Shown here: positions 54,101 to 61,884 of the stretch, in pieces
How the letters are laid out: each line of letters opens with the position of its first letter
How positions within the stretch are numbered: the stretch's first letter is position 1
Origin: Lachnospiraceae bacterium
GTDB lineage: Bacteria > Bacillota > Clostridia > Lachnospirales > Lachnospiraceae
Direction: 5' to 3'
Assembly: GCA_015057115.1 (NCBI GenBank)
Contig: SVEZ01000011.1
Coordinates: forward strand, 165-64,164
DNA: 64,000 bases
Position numbers and translations under genes: made by a program
The notes under the pieces: model-generated
What the model was told of the DNA's origin: nothing
What the model saw: only the letters and a program-made list of their open reading frames with translations
Database searches by the model: none

Positions 54101-54389
54101 ACTGTACTATACGGAGTGGGTATCCATCGGTTTTAATAAAATGAGAACCAGGATCCGTTTCTTAGATTTGCGGAAAGAAGAAGTGAGAAGCCTGTTTAGC
54201 TTTGGTAAATTGAGTTTTGGAAAAAATTTGGAAGGAGAATTTACGGATGGAGTATTCGTAATCAAGTATGAAGGCGTCATAAAGGAAAAAAAGATTATTA
54301 ATGAAAATATGAAAATTAAGCTAACGGGTATTGGTGCGAAGATTGAAGTAAGGTTTATGGTTACAGTAGATCCGAGCACCACACCATAA
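51120..54389 (+). CDS. Large secreted repeat protein (second paralogue)
   Basis: A 1,089-residue paralogue with an almost identical signal peptide, the same domain order and the same STTP end. DNA identity is very high over the signal region and over roughly 51,890-52,700, matching about 48,550-49,380 of the first gene. It is much lower in residues ~35-240 and in the last third. Such patchwork suggests recombination or gene conversion between copies with selected variable regions. AAGGAGAAAAG precedes the ATG. The pair probably forms a surface or secreted adhesin-like array; no binding partner can be read from sequence. Confidence 0.9.
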   Translation: MKKIKRGLSILLAVAMVLSGVMVPGEKAKADVQTTGTEYVITLDENGNVYHNDIEGQYFYVKAGDIIKLNNSIILNRGNAIKYWDFNGEELSGETWPTDDVISLQVKSFSDFPNLGDMRGCWYADVVPCPDNGDHSESKIEGVWFRAKNTEVQINSASFKNQEFNVAGITGDQGTFYMPGDVVTLGGLQPGATEGNYQFDGVEYAFGETPTTYVEALFIDEMYRIPTEGHDEPLTIRAKWKSTSTPIYYEPKVTRYPIRFNEVSFRGTKTPEGVPTSYEPGEVVSLAGVTEEVTGFAFGGYSYSFGGGAKQEATKGADGTYSISTAGENGTLTIYAVWIPDSCDVTYDPNEAQLKTVNENAKLKEGEKAVTFEKQKKEDKIRKDAFANEDKTIEMTGWSFDPKADKPDISLKDAENMTVGEMMALYERNGGDTSREKVTLYANWAYKKFKITYVGVDYTDLQTTYTAKDQITLPDVKTMNERMALPKDSLAYGRRFTMWSKDRYSYKPVRTLGKDGDIKSGDVTLYAITVPETVADYSMDMHAGTRKYQTIQDNALDIYDKKSYALIYFTNWDVNADPDRITLDNPYYEIVPLDKTMADYENGFACVAVRVKDSLKNSDLKEAEKNKNKRLHFQVPALYDRESIEVVHSLEVNKEYPTSPVDKKQSFAIYEDFLPEKDSVVNFTSYVNMSFFTDSYSSGEWELAYVEKKKGSYVVKDGITPTLNTGKSMNFMVDTAKIKKSVYGYVRIHNKNWIDGYYLYAKQDFSVLKKGKIEGFDTGSVTLNNGTNKEKAEVRLIIARGMPLAETNLELSKITLTPKKNLPEGLTVELNGDTITATCEKGTPKGRYTFVFSGAGIGKNVFFKVDVVDTAPDKAIKFDVRGVMDAEFGGKIFVRPSVKTFSGTIENAFIKDEAVDCPYSALWDEKNERIEIFTNEHFKPRTKFEKVTLAVTLSTGVVLYSKVPVSFRKGKLQGTALNTILFTKRDSYAKSPVILYYTEWVSIGFNKMRTRIRFLDLRKEEVRSLFSFGKLSFGKNLEGEFTDGVFVIKYEGVIKEKKIINENMKIKLTGIGAKIEVRFMVTVDPSTTP

Positions 54390-54420
54390 TTCAAGCAGTT
54401 CCAACCTAAAACACATAAAG

Positions 54421-54487
54421 AGAGGCGCCGCCGGTACCGGTACAAATAACTGGTATGCAGGGGTGCCTCTTGTATGTTATTTTAAAC
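54421..54487 (+). terminator. Terminator after the surface-protein genes
   Basis: AGAGGCGCC (54421-54429) pairs with GGGTGCCTCT (54461-54470), and TACCGGT with ACTGGTA inside it; TTGTATGTTATTTT follows. Confidence 0.7.
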
Positions 54488-54499
54488 AAAGAAAACAGG

Positions 54500-54528
54500 T
54501 TGCTATTGTGCAATTTTTGCGCTATAAT
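54500..54528 (+). promoter_or_regulatory. Promoter of the pur operon
   Basis: TTGCTA (54500-54505), 17-bp spacer, TATAAT (54523-54528), leaving ~85 nt of leader before purC. No purine-riboswitch core was recognised in that leader. Confidence 0.75.
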
Positions 54529-54617
54529 TTTTAATGTGTGGGGACAGGCTTCATTCCCAATTATAGAAGTCAGTCCATAGTAAAAAGTTTTATATAAAAA
54601 AGGACAGGTGTGAAAAA

Positions 54618-55328
54618 ATGGCAAAGAAGTTAGAACAGCTTTACGAAGGTAAGGCAAAGAAGGTTTTTTTAACCGACGATGAGGACATCTTAATTGTGGA
54701 TTACAAGGATGATGCCACTGCTTTTAACGGCGAGAAGAAGGGTACCATTGTAGGTAAGGGTGCCATCAACAACCGTATGACCAATTACATTTTCCAGGAA
54801 ATTGAAAAAGCAGGTGTGCCAACCCACTATGTGAAAGAGTTAAGTGATCGCGAAACCGAAGTAAAACGTGTTTCCATCGTGCCGTTAGAGGTTATTATCC
54901 GTAACGTGGCAGCAGGAAGCTTTTCCAAGCGCCTCGGTGTTGAGGAGGGAACCCCATTTTCCGCTCCAACCATCGAATTCAGCTATAAGAACGATGAATT
55001 AGGCGATCCGCTTATTAATGATTATTTTGCTATCGCATTAAATCTTGCAACCCGCGAGGAAATCGACAAGATTACCGAGTATGCTTTTAAGGTAAACGAA
55101 ATTTTGAAGGCATTTTTCAAGGAAGCAGGAATTGACTTAATTGATTTCAAAATCGAGTTCGGAAGATATCATGGCGAGATTATTTTAGCAGATGAGATTT
55201 CTCCGGATACCTGCAGACTGTGGGATTCCAAGACCAAGGAGAAGCTTGATAAAGATCGTTTCCGTAGAGATTTGGGAAATGTGGAAGACGCTTATAAAGA
55301 AGTATTTAAGCGTATCGGATTAGCATAA
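54618..55328 (+). CDS. purC: SAICAR synthetase
   Basis: A 236-residue ATP-dependent ligase joining CAIR and aspartate in purine synthesis. It opens [33 protein letters not shown], with VEVIIRN-like [14 protein letters not shown] and [12 protein letters not shown]. Length fits the family. First gene of purC-purF-purB. Confidence 0.97.
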   Translation: MAKKLEQLYEGKAKKVFLTDDEDILIVDYKDDATAFNGEKKGTIVGKGAINNRMTNYIFQEIEKAGVPTHYVKELSDRETEVKRVSIVPLEVIIRNVAAGSFSKRLGVEEGTPFSAPTIEFSYKNDELGDPLINDYFAIALNLATREEIDKITEYAFKVNEILKAFFKEAGIDLIDFKIEFGRYHGEIILADEISPDTCRLWDSKTKEKLDKDRFRRDLGNVEDAYKEVFKRIGLA

Positions 55329-55343
55329 ATTGAGAGGGAGAGC

Positions 55344-56783
55344 ATGAAGGAAAATAGTAACAATCCTGTAATGGACGAATTACACGAGGAATGTGGCGTT
55401 TTCGGCATGTATGATTTTGATGGAGGCGATGTCGCCTCCACCATCTATTATGGCTTGTTTGCGCTGCAGCATCGTGGTCAGGAAAGCTGCGGTATCGCGG
55501 TTTCCGATACCATGGGCCCTAAGGGAAAGGTGCTTTCCCACAAGGGAATGGGACTGGTAAATGAAGTGTTCGACAAGAAAGCTTTGGAACCTTTAAAAGG
55601 TGATATTGGTGTAGGCCACGTGCGGTATTCCACTGCAGGTGCTTCTACCAGAGAGAATGCCCAGCCCTTGGTTTTAAATTATGTAAAGGGAACATTGGGA
55701 CTTGCCCATAACGGTAACCTGATTAATGCCTTGGAACTTCGGGAAGAATTATCTTTAACCGGAGCGATTTTCCAGACCACCATTGATTCAGAGGTTATTG
55801 CTTATCATATTGCCAGAGAGCGATTAAACTCCAAGACTGTTCAGGAAGCAGTAGGAAGAGCCTGCCGTAAAATCAAAGGCGCTTATGCGCTGGTGGTAAT
55901 GAGTCCTCGTAAACTGATTGGTGCCAGAGATCCTTTCGGTTTTAAACCGTTGGTAATCGGTAAGAGAGACAATGCATATATTTTGGCGTCTGAGACCTGT
56001 GCCTTAGATACAGTAGGCGCAACCTTCGTTCGTGACGTAAGACCGGGAGAAATCGTGACCATTACCCCGCAGGGAATTGAGTCCGATACCTCCATGTGCC
56101 TGCCGGAGGAAAAGGAAGGACGTTGCATTTTTGAATACATTTATTTTGCAAGACCGGACAGTGCCATTGACGGTGTGTCTGTATACGAGTCAAGAATCAA
56201 AGCCGGTCGTTTTTTAGCTATGGATTCCCCTGTAGAAGCAGATATCGTGGTTGGTGTGCCGGAGTCCGGTAACGCTGCAGCCATGGGATATGCTATGGAA
56301 TCGGGAATTCCTTATGGAACCGCTTTTGTCAAAAACACCTATGTGGGACGTACCTTCATCAAGCCGCAGCAGTCCAGCCGCGAGTCTTCGGTGCGGGTGA
56401 AATTAAACGCCCTTCGAGATGCGGTGAAGGGAAAACGAGTTATTATGATTGATGACTCCATTGTTCGCGGAACTACCAGTGATCAGATTGTCAGCATGTT
56501 AAAACGGGCCGGTGCTACGGAAGTACATGTGCGTATCAGTTCACCGCCATTCTTATGGCCATGCTATTTTGGAACCGATGTTCCGGCACGAGAGCAGTTG
56601 ATTGCGTATAACCGCAGTATTGAAGATATTCGCAAAGTAATCGGCGCAGACAGTTTGGCATATCTTCGGGAGGAACGCTTAGGAGAGTTGGTTGACGGTC
56701 TTTCCATTTGTAAGGGCTGTTTCTCTGGTAAGTACCCGATGGAGCCGCCGACAGAAGATATTCGCGGAGAGTATGATAAATAG
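55344..56783 (+). CDS. purF: Amidophosphoribosyltransferase
   Basis: A 479-residue enzyme that commits PRPP to purine synthesis using glutamine. A short propeptide precedes the nucleophile Cys in EECGVFGMYD, so self-processing is expected. The PRPP loop is VIMIDDSIVRGTTS. Cysteines at EGRCIFEY, LWPCYFG and SICKGC match the 4Fe-4S-containing Bacillus-type enzyme, which is oxygen-sensitive. 15 bp after purC. Confidence 0.97.
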   Translation: MKENSNNPVMDELHEECGVFGMYDFDGGDVASTIYYGLFALQHRGQESCGIAVSDTMGPKGKVLSHKGMGLVNEVFDKKALEPLKGDIGVGHVRYSTAGASTRENAQPLVLNYVKGTLGLAHNGNLINALELREELSLTGAIFQTTIDSEVIAYHIARERLNSKTVQEAVGRACRKIKGAYALVVMSPRKLIGARDPFGFKPLVIGKRDNAYILASETCALDTVGATFVRDVRPGEIVTITPQGIESDTSMCLPEEKEGRCIFEYIYFARPDSAIDGVSVYESRIKAGRFLAMDSPVEADIVVGVPESGNAAAMGYAMESGIPYGTAFVKNTYVGRTFIKPQQSSRESSVRVKLNALRDAVKGKRVIMIDDSIVRGTTSDQIVSMLKRAGATEVHVRISSPPFLWPCYFGTDVPAREQLIAYNRSIEDIRKVIGADSLAYLREERLGELVDGLSICKGCFSGKYPMEPPTEDIRGEYDK

Positions 56784-56807
56784 TGGAGAGTTTTAGGAGG
56801 AAGTACC

Positions 56808-58241
56808 ATGAGTACAGATAGATACAGCAGCCCCCTTTCCGAGCGCTATGCCAGCAAAGAGATGCAGTACATTTTTTCCCAGGATAAGAAGTTTATCACC
56901 TGGAGAAAGTTATGGATTGCGTTGGCTGAAACAGAAAAGGAACTTGGGCTGGATATTACCGACGAGCAGATTGCAGAGCTGAAAGCTCACGTGGAAGACA
57001 TTAATTACGATGTTGCCCGTGCCAAAGAGAAAGAAGTACGTCACGATGTTATGGCTCACGTGCATGCTTACGGCGCACAGTGCCCGAAGGCAAAGGGAAT
57101 TATTCATTTGGGCGCCACATCTTGCTACGTTGGCGATAATACGGATATTATTTTGATGACAGAAGCCTTGCGTTTGGTTAAGAAGAAGCTGGTAAATGTC
57201 ATTTATGAATTAAGCAAATTTGCAGATCAGTATAAAGATTTACCGACTCTCGGTTTTACCCATTTTCAGCCGGCGCAGCCGACAACGGTTGGTAAGCGTG
57301 CAACCTTATGGTTACAGGAGTTTTTGGTAGATTTAGAAGATTTGGAATATGTGCTTTCCGGTATGAAAATGCTGGGAAGTAAGGGAACCACCGGAACCCA
57401 GGCAAGCTTTTTGGAACTGTTTGAAGGCGATAATGAGAAGATTGATAAGATTGATACTATGATTGCCAACAAAATGGGCTTTGAGGCATGCTTCCCTGTT
57501 TCCGGACAGACCTACACCCGTAAAACGGATACCCGTGTTGCCAATGTGCTTGCAGGAATCGCAGCCAGTGCACACAAGTTTTCCAATGATATCCGTTTGT
57601 TGCAGCATCTGAAAGAAATTGAGGAGCCATTTGAAAAATCTCAGATTGGTTCTTCGGCTATGGCATACAAGAGAAATCCAATGCGTAGCGAGCGAATTGC
57701 TTCTCTTTCCAGATATGTGATGATTGATGCCTTAAATCCGGCTATCACTTCAGCGACCCAGTGGTTTGAAAGAACACTGGATGATTCCGCAAACAAGCGT
57801 CTGTCTATTCCGGAAGGATTCCTGGCAATTGATGGAATTTTAGATCTTTGCTTGAATGTTGTAGACGGTCTTGTGGTATATGACAAGGTTATTACCAAAC
57901 GTCTTATGAGTGAGTTACCTTTTATGGCAACTGAGAATATCATGATGGACGCGGTGAAGAAGGGCGGCGACCGTCAGGAACTTCATGAGCGTATCCGCCA
58001 GCTTTCTATGGAAGCAGGACGCAACGTGAAGGAGAAAGGTCTTGATAACAATCTGTTAGAGCTTATTGCTGCAGATCCAAGTTTTAATTTGACCTTAGAA
58101 GAGTTACAGGCTACGATGGATCCTAAGAATTATGTGGGCCGCGCACCATATCAGACCACCGTATTTTTGCGGGATGTGGTTCAGCCGGTGCTTGATAAGA
58201 ATAAAGATCTCTTAGGAATGACAGCAGAGATTAATGTATAA
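56808..58241 (+). CDS. purB: Adenylosuccinate lyase
   Basis: A 477-residue lyase acting on SAICAR and adenylosuccinate. Motifs: [43 protein letters not shown], and the signature [25 protein letters not shown] precedes the ATG. Last gene of the pur set, ended by a GC-rich terminator. Confidence 0.97.
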   Translation: MSTDRYSSPLSERYASKEMQYIFSQDKKFITWRKLWIALAETEKELGLDITDEQIAELKAHVEDINYDVARAKEKEVRHDVMAHVHAYGAQCPKAKGIIHLGATSCYVGDNTDIILMTEALRLVKKKLVNVIYELSKFADQYKDLPTLGFTHFQPAQPTTVGKRATLWLQEFLVDLEDLEYVLSGMKMLGSKGTTGTQASFLELFEGDNEKIDKIDTMIANKMGFEACFPVSGQTYTRKTDTRVANVLAGIAASAHKFSNDIRLLQHLKEIEEPFEKSQIGSSAMAYKRNPMRSERIASLSRYVMIDALNPAITSATQWFERTLDDSANKRLSIPEGFLAIDGILDLCLNVVDGLVVYDKVITKRLMSELPFMATENIMMDAVKKGGDRQELHERIRQLSMEAGRNVKEKGLDNNLLELIAADPSFNLTLEELQATMDPKNYVGRAPYQTTVFLRDVVQPVLDKNKDLLGMTAEINV

Positions 58242-58253
58242 GTGAATTTGTGG

Positions 58254-58287
58254 CTGGCGCCGGTTTGTAAATCCGGCGCCGGTTTTT
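58254..58287 (+). terminator. Terminator after purB
   Basis: GGCGCCGG (58256-58263) pairs with CCGGCGCC (58273-58280), followed by GGTTTTTG. The T tract is also the first unit of the following repeat array. Confidence 0.85.
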
Positions 58288-58350
58288 GCGAGTACGGCGG
58301 TTTTTTGCGAGTTTTGCTGGTTTTTGTGAGTTTGCCGGTTTTTGCGAGTG
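58281..58350. repeat. Four copies of GGTTTTTGCGAG
   Basis: GGTTTTTGCGAG (or with one changed base) begins at 58281, 58299, 58319 and 58337, i.e. spacings of 18, 20 and 18 bp. The copies follow the purB terminator directly. Confidence 0.85.
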
Positions 58351-58377
58351 CGGCTGAATGCGGGACGGGGCGACTTA

Positions 58378-58676
58378 TTAGCCGGTGAGGAGAATATTGA
58401 GTTCCGGCAAACGAGAATATTAGCCTGCGAGGAAAATATTGAGTTCCGGCAAACGAAGATATTAGCCTGTGAGAAGAAAAAGGCAACGAGGCAAACGTAA
58501 TACGGTGTGCGAGGAGAAAAAATGTTAGCCTGGCGCGGGAAAATGCATGTGAGGCAAATGTTGTCGTTAGCCTGGCGCGGGAAATGCGTGTGAGGCAAAT
58601 GTTGTCGTTAGCCTGGCGAAGGAAAAAGTGCGTGAGGCAAATAACAGCGTTAGCCTGGCAACAAAAAAGCAAGTTT
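58378..58676. repeat. 42-bp tandem array with internal dyad
   Basis: TTAGCC begins at 58378, 58420, 58462, 58525, 58567, 58608 and 58650: steps of 42, 42, 63, 42, 41 and 42. Each is followed about 28 bp later by GGCAA(A) (58406, 58448, 58490, 58553, 58594, 58636), its imperfect inverse. Between them the sequence drifts: earlier units contain AATATTGAGTTCC, later ones GGCGCGGGAAA. Open frames across it exist only because 42 is a multiple of three; no ribosome binding site or family was found. It occupies most of the purB-58856 gap. Confidence 0.9.
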
Positions 58677-58712
58677 AAGCAAATAAGTGAACTATAAGTT
58701 GAGAGAAAAAGA

Positions 58713-58742
58713 TTGCTTTTTTTGATTGTAGCAGTGTATAAT
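58713..58742 (+). promoter_or_regulatory. Promoter for the nuclease-like gene
   Basis: TTGCTT (58713-58718), 18-bp spacer, TATAAT (58737-58742), with a ~110-nt leader. Confidence 0.65.
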
Positions 58743-58855
58743 ATGTTTACGGCTCGTTCTAGAGTACGTATTATCTATTAGAATTATCATTCTGGTGAAG
58801 CTGTATTCTACAGATAGCCAAGAATCCCGGAAAAAGAAAGTCAGAGGAGGTAAAA

Positions 58856-59656
58856 GTGGGGACAAGCAGGGATTATTTACAAAAAAAGTATATGGAATTA
58901 AAACGGTTAGAGCAGGAAATTATGCAGGCTGAGAAGCGAGGAGAAGAGGTTCCGGAGGGAAGTCTGCGGGTTACAGAGATTCAGGGGAAAAGCAGGTACT
59001 TTTTTCGCAAGCCGGGCGAAAAAAAGGGGAGGTATCTTCATGCGCCAGAAATGGAATTGGCTCGTAATGTAGCACAGAAAGAATACGATCGGAAATTGCG
59101 AAAAAAAATTCTTGAACAGCAGGCAGTCATTAAGCATTTTATTAAGAATTATGATGAAAATGCGCTGGATAATCTGTATCAGAAACAGTGTAAGGGGAGA
59201 AAAGAGTTAATACTTCCACGGATTCAGACAAATGAGGAATTTATTAAGTCGTGGTATGAAGCGCATCCGGGATGGTTAAATCCGTATGACATGAAAGAGT
59301 CCTATAAGACGGAAAGAGGGGAATTTGTCCGCAGTAAATCGGAGAAGATTCTGGCAGATATGTTTTATAGAATGGGAGTTCCCTATCAATATGAGACAGC
59401 TTTGCTTCTTCAAGGGCGTACAGTGTATCCCGACTTTCTCTTACTGAATGTCAGGCGTAAGGAATCTATTTACTGGGAGCATTTTGGCAAGGCTGGCGAA
59501 GAGGGCTATGCGGTAAAAAATTTTCAACGGATGGCGGAGTATGAGCGGTCGGGTTACAGAGTGGGGAGAAATTTGCTGTTTTCTGTGGAATGCCCGGGAT
59601 ATCCACTGGATGTCAAAGCAGTGGAAGAAACAATTCACGGGTGGATGGACTCCTGA
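58856..59656 (+). CDS. PD-(D/E)XK nuclease-like protein
   Basis: A 266-residue protein. The N-terminal half is charged and helical. The C-terminal half has the nuclease-like order: FVRSKSEKILADMFYRMGVPYQYE (helix with Glu), YPDFLLLNV (Asp), YWEHFG (the E-x-x position) and NFQRMAEYERSGY. This matches uncharacterised restriction-endonuclease-like proteins of Firmicutes; activity is not proven. GTG start with GAGGAGG eight bases upstream. Its 3' end overlaps the convergent esterase gene by 22 nt. Confidence 0.8.
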   Translation: MGTSRDYLQKKYMELKRLEQEIMQAEKRGEEVPEGSLRVTEIQGKSRYFFRKPGEKKGRYLHAPEMELARNVAQKEYDRKLRKKILEQQAVIKHFIKNYDENALDNLYQKQCKGRKELILPRIQTNEEFIKSWYEAHPGWLNPYDMKESYKTERGEFVRSKSEKILADMFYRMGVPYQYETALLLQGRTVYPDFLLLNVRRKESIYWEHFGKAGEEGYAVKNFQRMAEYERSGYRVGRNLLFSVECPGYPLDVKAVEETIHGWMDS

Positions 59657-61437
59657 TATTTATCCAGTATTTCATAGATTCCCTCGTTGGGATCATCCAC
59701 CATTTCGATGGTGGTGTCTAATCGCAGCACCTGTGTTTGGGCAGGTGTGCGGGAAGCCCAATGTGGCAGATTGGTGCCGTTGGGGCTGCCGGTTTTGATA
59801 AAATTCGTCCAATAAGCAACCATAGTATCCGACAGTGCTTCATCTTCCGAAGAGTACAGACCGGGGACACGCCACAGGTTGCCGTAGGCATAGGGCAGTT
59901 CACCGGCATGGTAGTTAGATAAAGAAGAATTGGTTTTGGTAAAATAGTATTCATAGCTAGGGCGCCCTTGAATGGTGAGATACCGATTCCATACGTGGTG
60001 AGAGTAGGAAAACCAAGCAGCGGAAAATACGGTGTTAAAAGCGCCTTTGGCATTGCCGCCGGCATCAATAATAAAATGTTGATCCCGAGGGTGAGAAGTG
60101 GCAGGGATAAGGGCGGCCATTTCTGACGCATAATCTCCGCAGACCTCGGAAATTTCATCTTCATAAGTATCGGAGGTGATTTTTCTTGGCATAGTAAAAG
60201 CATCTGCTTCTTTGGCGTTGAACCCGTGTAAAAGTGCCTGCTCATGGTTCTCGCCTTTTTCGTAAGTTAAATAAGGCTCTTCCACAATAGCATAGCCATC
60301 CAGAGTCATGGCAGACTGGTCAGTCCCCACATTGACCAAATCAGAGGCGGGGAGGTTGCGAAGCTCGTCAGAAGTCTTTACGCCTAATTTGGAACGTAGC
60401 GCAGCACCCTCTTTAAGAGCAAGTGAAAAGGAACGATAGGTGTGATAAGGGGTATTGGCTACAATACCACTGGATTCTGCAATGGCATAGCGGAATTTTC
60501 CGGTGGTAAGAGGAGAAACACAAAGAGCATTCACGGAAGAAGCGCCGGCAGATTCTCCTGCAATGGTGATTTTGGATGGATCTCCGCCAAAGTAGGAGAT
60601 GTTATCATATACCCAGTTTAAGGCTGCAATCTGATCCAAAAGACCGTAGTTTCCCGTAGTAGCATGGCCGGTGGTAACCGATTCATCCAGCAAATCCTCT
60701 GCGGCATAGTATCCCAATGCACCAAGACGGTAGGCGAAATTAACGTAAATTACACCATTTTTGGCAAAGGTTTCGCCGCGGTAGGCGGCATAAGAGGACT
60801 GCCCGGTGGTAAGACTTCCGCCATGGATGTATAATACCACGGGTAGGGGTTCCTTTGATTTTTTAGCCGGGGAAAAAACATTCAGGTATAAACAGTCTTC
60901 ACTCATGGGCTCTATATATTCATCACCGATTGTAATGCGGTAATCGTGATATCCTAAAATATGATAAAGGGAATCCAGTAAAGCTGGGGTGCGAGGCTGC
61001 ATAGCCATTGGGCCAAAGTGGTCACAAGCGCGGACACCTTCCCAGCTTTCAGCCGGCTGAGGCTCGCGAAAACGATTCTCACCGGTTGGAGGAGCCGCGT
61101 AAGGAATGCCGGCATAGACAGCAACTTTCTCGTCTTTGCTGTAAAGCCCGGTGATGTTACCTTGGGGCAAGGAAAGAACCGGAGTGGTTTTGGGATTGGA
61201 ATGTGCTACTGCAGGAACAAGCTTTTCCGGAGGAGCAGTTAAAAAATAATTTCCAACCAGTACGGCGAAAAAGCAAAGCCACAAAACCACCGGTTTGCAT
61301 CGATGGGTGTGGTAGGTGTATAATAGAGTAGCAGTAGCAATCAAACCAATGCCAAAGCTAATCAGAGTATTTTTGGATAATTCCAGTAAAATAATATATA
61401 AGATAGAAATAATAATAGCAAAAACAGAAAAAACCAT
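59635..61437 (-). CDS. Membrane-anchored type-B carboxylesterase
   Basis: A 600-residue protein. About three N-terminal helices (residues ~1-65) precede a carboxylesterase/lipase family domain on the outer face: GNITGLYSKDEKVAVYAGIPYA, SEDCLYLNVF, oxyanion loop YIHGGSL, nucleophile Ser in GESAGAS, a Glu in FNAKEADAF and a catalytic-His candidate in YHAGELPYAYG. The triad looks complete. Substrates of such esterases (p-nitrobenzyl or acyl esters, xenobiotics, plant esters) cannot be told apart here. The multi-helix anchor is unusual for the family, whose bacterial members are mostly soluble. GGGAGG precedes the ATG. Confidence 0.92.
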   Translation of the reverse strand: MVFSVFAIIISILYIILLELSKNTLISFGIGLIATATLLYTYHTHRCKPVVLWLCFFAVLVGNYFLTAPPEKLVPAVAHSNPKTTPVLSLPQGNITGLYSKDEKVAVYAGIPYAAPPTGENRFREPQPAESWEGVRACDHFGPMAMQPRTPALLDSLYHILGYHDYRITIGDEYIEPMSEDCLYLNVFSPAKKSKEPLPVVLYIHGGSLTTGQSSYAAYRGETFAKNGVIYVNFAYRLGALGYYAAEDLLDESVTTGHATTGNYGLLDQIAALNWVYDNISYFGGDPSKITIAGESAGASSVNALCVSPLTTGKFRYAIAESSGIVANTPYHTYRSFSLALKEGAALRSKLGVKTSDELRNLPASDLVNVGTDQSAMTLDGYAIVEEPYLTYEKGENHEQALLHGFNAKEADAFTMPRKITSDTYEDEISEVCGDYASEMAALIPATSHPRDQHFIIDAGGNAKGAFNTVFSAAWFSYSHHVWNRYLTIQGRPSYEYYFTKTNSSLSNYHAGELPYAYGNLWRVPGLYSSEDEALSDTMVAYWTNFIKTGSPNGTNLPHWASRTPAQTQVLRLDTTIEMVDDPNEGIYEILDKYQESIHP

Positions 61438-61500
61438 GGCAACCTCCCATTTTGTTTTTTATTCTAGCATATAAAAGTGAAAAGATGAAGGAGAAACCCC

Positions 61501-61529
61501 TTGAAAACACGAATAAAGTGTGTTATAGT
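61501..61529 (+). promoter_or_regulatory. Promoter for secG
   Basis: TTGAAA (61501-61506), 17-bp spacer, TATAGT (61524-61529), about 40 bp before the secG start. It diverges from the esterase gene. Confidence 0.75.
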
Positions 61530-61567
61530 ATTAGAGTTGTAATGAATCTATCACAGGAGGTGTTATT

Positions 61568-61801
61568 GTGTTAAAGACTCTGTTATCAGTAATTTTCATA
61601 TTAGTTGGATTAGCAATCACAGTCATCGTACTGATGCAGGAAGGTAAAGCTCAGGGCCTGGGTGCCATCAGTGGTGTTGCAGACACCTACTGGGGAAAGA
61701 ACAAGGGACGTTCCTTGGAAGGAATCCTGATTAAAGCTACTACTGCTTTAGTTGTTGCATTCTTAGTAATCTCTGTATTATTAAATGTTGCAGGTATTTA
61801 G
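61568..61801 (+). CDS. secG: Preprotein translocase subunit SecG
   Basis: A 77-residue membrane protein with two helices (about 3-22 and 53-73) joined by a loop holding VLMQEGKAQGLGAISGVADTYWGKNKGRS-type sequence, conserved in SecG. It assists SecYE in protein export. GTG start with AGGAGGTG upstream. The secG-rnr order is standard in Firmicutes. Confidence 0.95.
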   Translation: MLKTLLSVIFILVGLAITVIVLMQEGKAQGLGAISGVADTYWGKNKGRSLEGILIKATTALVVAFLVISVLLNVAGI

Positions 61802-61814
61802 TTGGAAGAATAGG

Positions 61815-61843
61815 AGGCTGTCGGTTTCGGCAGCCTTTTTTGT
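61815..61843 (+). terminator. Terminator between secG and rnr
   Basis: AGGCTGTCG (61815-61823) pairs with CGGCAGCCT (61828-61836), then TTTTTTG. It should reduce read-through into rnr. Confidence 0.85.
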
Positions 61844-61884
61844 CATATATACAGGTTTAGCAAATTAAGAAAGGCGGGAGGAAT

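Noticed and set aside
54529-54617. Purine riboswitch before purC
   Set aside because: The ~85-nt leader is too short and the conserved three-way-junction core was not recognisable.
58181-58672. 163-codon minus-strand open frame across the repeats
   Set aside because: It stays open only because the repeat period is a multiple of three; it also enters purB and has no start signals.
58378-58676. CRISPR array
   Set aside because: The units are contiguous 42-bp repeats with repeated, not unique, intervening sequence, and no cas gene is in the window.
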